The translations under genes were made by a program, and so were the position numbers. The notes below the pieces were generated by a model. The model was not told the DNA's origin, made no database searches, and saw only the letters and a program-made list of their open reading frames with translations. Positions 62,798-64,000 of a DNA stretch of 64,000 bases are shown here, one piece after another. Position 1 is the first letter of the stretch. Each line of letters opens with the position of its first letter. The stretch comes from Mangrovivirga halotolerans (GTDB taxonomy: Bacteria; Bacteroidota; Bacteroidia; Cytophagales; Cyclobacteriaceae): contig NZ_JAPFQN010000003.1 of the NCBI RefSeq assembly GCF_026241165.1, positions 248,001 to 312,000 of the forward strand, written 5' to 3'.

Positions 62798-64000
62798 TTA
62801 ATTTTTAGTCGAATGCCATTTCGAGGCTTTTTTAATTTTGTAACCGACGTTTAGTTCAAGAGATGTTTTGGTCCCCTTCCAAAAGCCATAGTTGTGTAAT
62901 AAATTGTGTGGGAATTGGTATATAATCTCAATATTAAAATTTCTATTTTCATACCCTAGTCCCAAAGCAGGAGTGAAATTATAATCAGAAGTTTCAAGAA
63001 CTGTTCCTGATTCATATTGAATGGTAGATCCCAGTCCAAGTTTGATTACTGCTGCTGCACTTAAAAAAATAGAATTGTTGGATGAAAGTGGAATGTGATA
63101 CCTTCCTCCCATGAGCATCTCTACTGAAGTGTATTCTAGTTTAATTATCTGATAACTATTTTCTCCCTCAAAATTCACCCATGAAAAAGTAGGTTCAATA
63201 AACATAGCCCCCTTGTTATTAGTGAAAGGTAGTTTATATGAAATATTTATTCCTAACCGATATCCAATCGTATTCTGATATGAAATAAGCCTGTTATTAT
63301 TTGCAAGGCTATTCTCTACGTCTAATGACGATATTGTAATACCCGGTCTGATGCTAATTTCTATCGGGGATAATCTGTGTTTCGTTTCTCTTTCATATAC
63401 TTTAATAGGCTCTGTAAACTTCAGGTTATATTTGGTGAAATACTGAATTAAATCTTTTTCTCTGTAAAGGATGTTGTTATAGTAATTAACCGATAAATCA
63501 TTGTTTTTCAATTCTCTCCAGAGCTGCCTGCGGTATTCATCATTTTCTTTTATCTGTCTTTCATTAGCCATATATTTTTTATAAATAAGGGGTTTAATAT
63601 CCCCATTACCATCTGAAAAATAAAATCTAATAAAAGATTTACCTTTTTGATATTTGTAAAGGTTAGCCTTTCCTTCAATTAATACCTGAAGCATCACTTC
63701 CTCGGTTGAAAAATCAGGAGCTTCATCAAAATTCAGTTTATTTGTTTCCGAACTAGACTTATCTACCTTAACAGTTTTGAATATCATCTTTGCCTCCGAA
63801 CCAATTCCAATTTCTCGAATATCTTTTGTTAGAACCTCTCTTAGATTTTGGGAATCAGGCAGTTTAACAGTTATCGATTCGGGGGGGTAATCCCAGAGAA
63901 TATCTTTGATCAGAGCGTCAAAACGTTGTCCTTCAGAGTTTATAAAATAACCTTGTTTGAAATCTTCCTGAGAAAAACCTAAAAAGCTTACAATCAGAAC
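62798..64000 (-). CDS. Exported outer-membrane-associated protein (5' end outside window)
   Basis: The frame stays open to the right edge, so the ATG at 63787 is internal and the gene starts beyond 64000. The part at the edge reads VLIVSFLGFSQ, the end of a signal peptide, then EDFKQGYFINSEGQRFDALI, the GYFI...G....G(A)LI opening common in Bacteroidota exported proteins. The N-terminal half is soluble; the C-terminal half looks like a small barrel (LGINISYKLPFTNNKGAMFIEPTFSWVNF, ALGLGYENRNFNIEIIYQF) and ends LELNVGYKIKK. Function unknown. A run of seven G (63881-63887) lies in the frame. Confidence 0.82.
   Translation of the reverse strand, partial: VLIVSFLGFSQEDFKQGYFINSEGQRFDALIKDILWDYPPESITVKLPDSQNLREVLTKDIREIGIGSEAKMIFKTVKVDKSSSETNKLNFDEAPDFSTEEVMLQVLIEGKANLYKYQKGKSFIRFYFSDGNGDIKPLIYKKYMANERQIKENDEYRRQLWRELKNNDLSVNYYNNILYREKDLIQYFTKYNLKFTEPIKVYERETKHRLSPIEISIRPGITISSLDVENSLANNNRLISYQNTIGYRLGINISYKLPFTNNKGAMFIEPTFSWVNFEGENSYQIIKLEYTSVEMLMGGRYHIPLSSNNSIFLSAAAVIKLGLGSTIQYESGTVLETSDYNFTPALGLGYENRNFNIEIIYQFPHNLLHNYGFWKGTKTSLELNVGYKIKKASKWHSTKN

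Noticed and set aside
1-64000. CRISPR array, prophage, insertion sequence, rRNA or tRNA gene
   Set aside because: I found no regularly spaced repeats, no transposase, integrase or phage structural gene, and no RNA-gene structure anywhere in the window.

Overview
The window looks like chromosomal DNA of an AT-rich member of the Bacteroidota, most likely a free-living gliding type such as a Cytophagales relative. The reasons are many short lipoproteins with N-terminal signal peptides ending in Cys, several small outer-membrane barrels, family content typical of that phylum (DUF4412, DUF5009, DUF5995, TPR-CHAT, split regulators), and promoters of the TTG-N20-TAnnTTTG type. There are no rRNA, tRNA, CRISPR, prophage or insertion-sequence genes, so a genus cannot be given. 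Both edges cut genes: a histidine kinase on the left and an exported protein on the right.

Layout. 1-10.8 kb (plus strand): a NarX/NarL-type two-component pair, then a complete chemotaxis operon (soluble four-PAS receptor, cheW, cheY, cheB, cheA, a CheC-type phosphatase, cheR) behind a clear Bacteroidota promoter, then a BLUF blue-light receptor. No flagellar gene is present, so the pathway probably steers gliding or another surface motility. 10.9-16.7 kb: a membrane protein, a CaCA cation exchanger, a protein whose sequence pattern resembles bacterial gasdermins, two tandem MORN-repeat exported proteins, a broken monooxygenase-like gene and a hemolysin-III-type protein. 16.8-27.6 kb: an EEP-family phosphatase, two serine peptidases of the alpha/beta fold, a DUF5009 membrane acyltransferase, an SbtA-like bicarbonate transporter and a four-gene envelope operon. 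27.6-28.4 kb: an 800-base relic zone holding a degraded second copy of the DUF4412/sigma-factor divergent promoter region and a DUF285 remnant.

28.4-33.2 kb: an ECF sigma factor, a membrane TPR protein placed like an anti-sigma factor, a predicted periplasmic TPR-CHAT protease anchored at its C terminus, and a lipoprotein. They look like one envelope signalling module. 33.4-41.1 kb: Ogt-type alkyltransferase, M90 peptidase, DUF5995, a lipoprotein/barrel pair, YceI, and LigD split into three adjacent genes (phosphoesterase, ligase, polymerase) with no Ku gene in view. 41.4-45.6 kb: DedA, Yip1 and a superfamily 2 helicase carrying a predicted two-helix membrane hairpin. 45.6-50.1 kb: alanine racemase, a 664-residue protein of unknown function with a possible Cys/His/Asn triad, and an ATP-grasp ligase, which together look like an undescribed peptide-forming or amino-acid ligase system. 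50.5-64 kb: AsmA-like protein, a second ECF sigma/membrane partner pair, an RhlE-type RNA helicase, an AraC regulator and hydrolase, ankyrin and RDD proteins, and exported proteins.

The strongest leads for new biology are the ATP-grasp/664-residue/racemase cluster, the ECF-TPR-CHAT module with its duplicated relic, the gasdermin-like protein, the membrane-tethered helicase, and the chemotaxis operon that ends in a light receptor. All functional links beyond family recognition are inferences from context.
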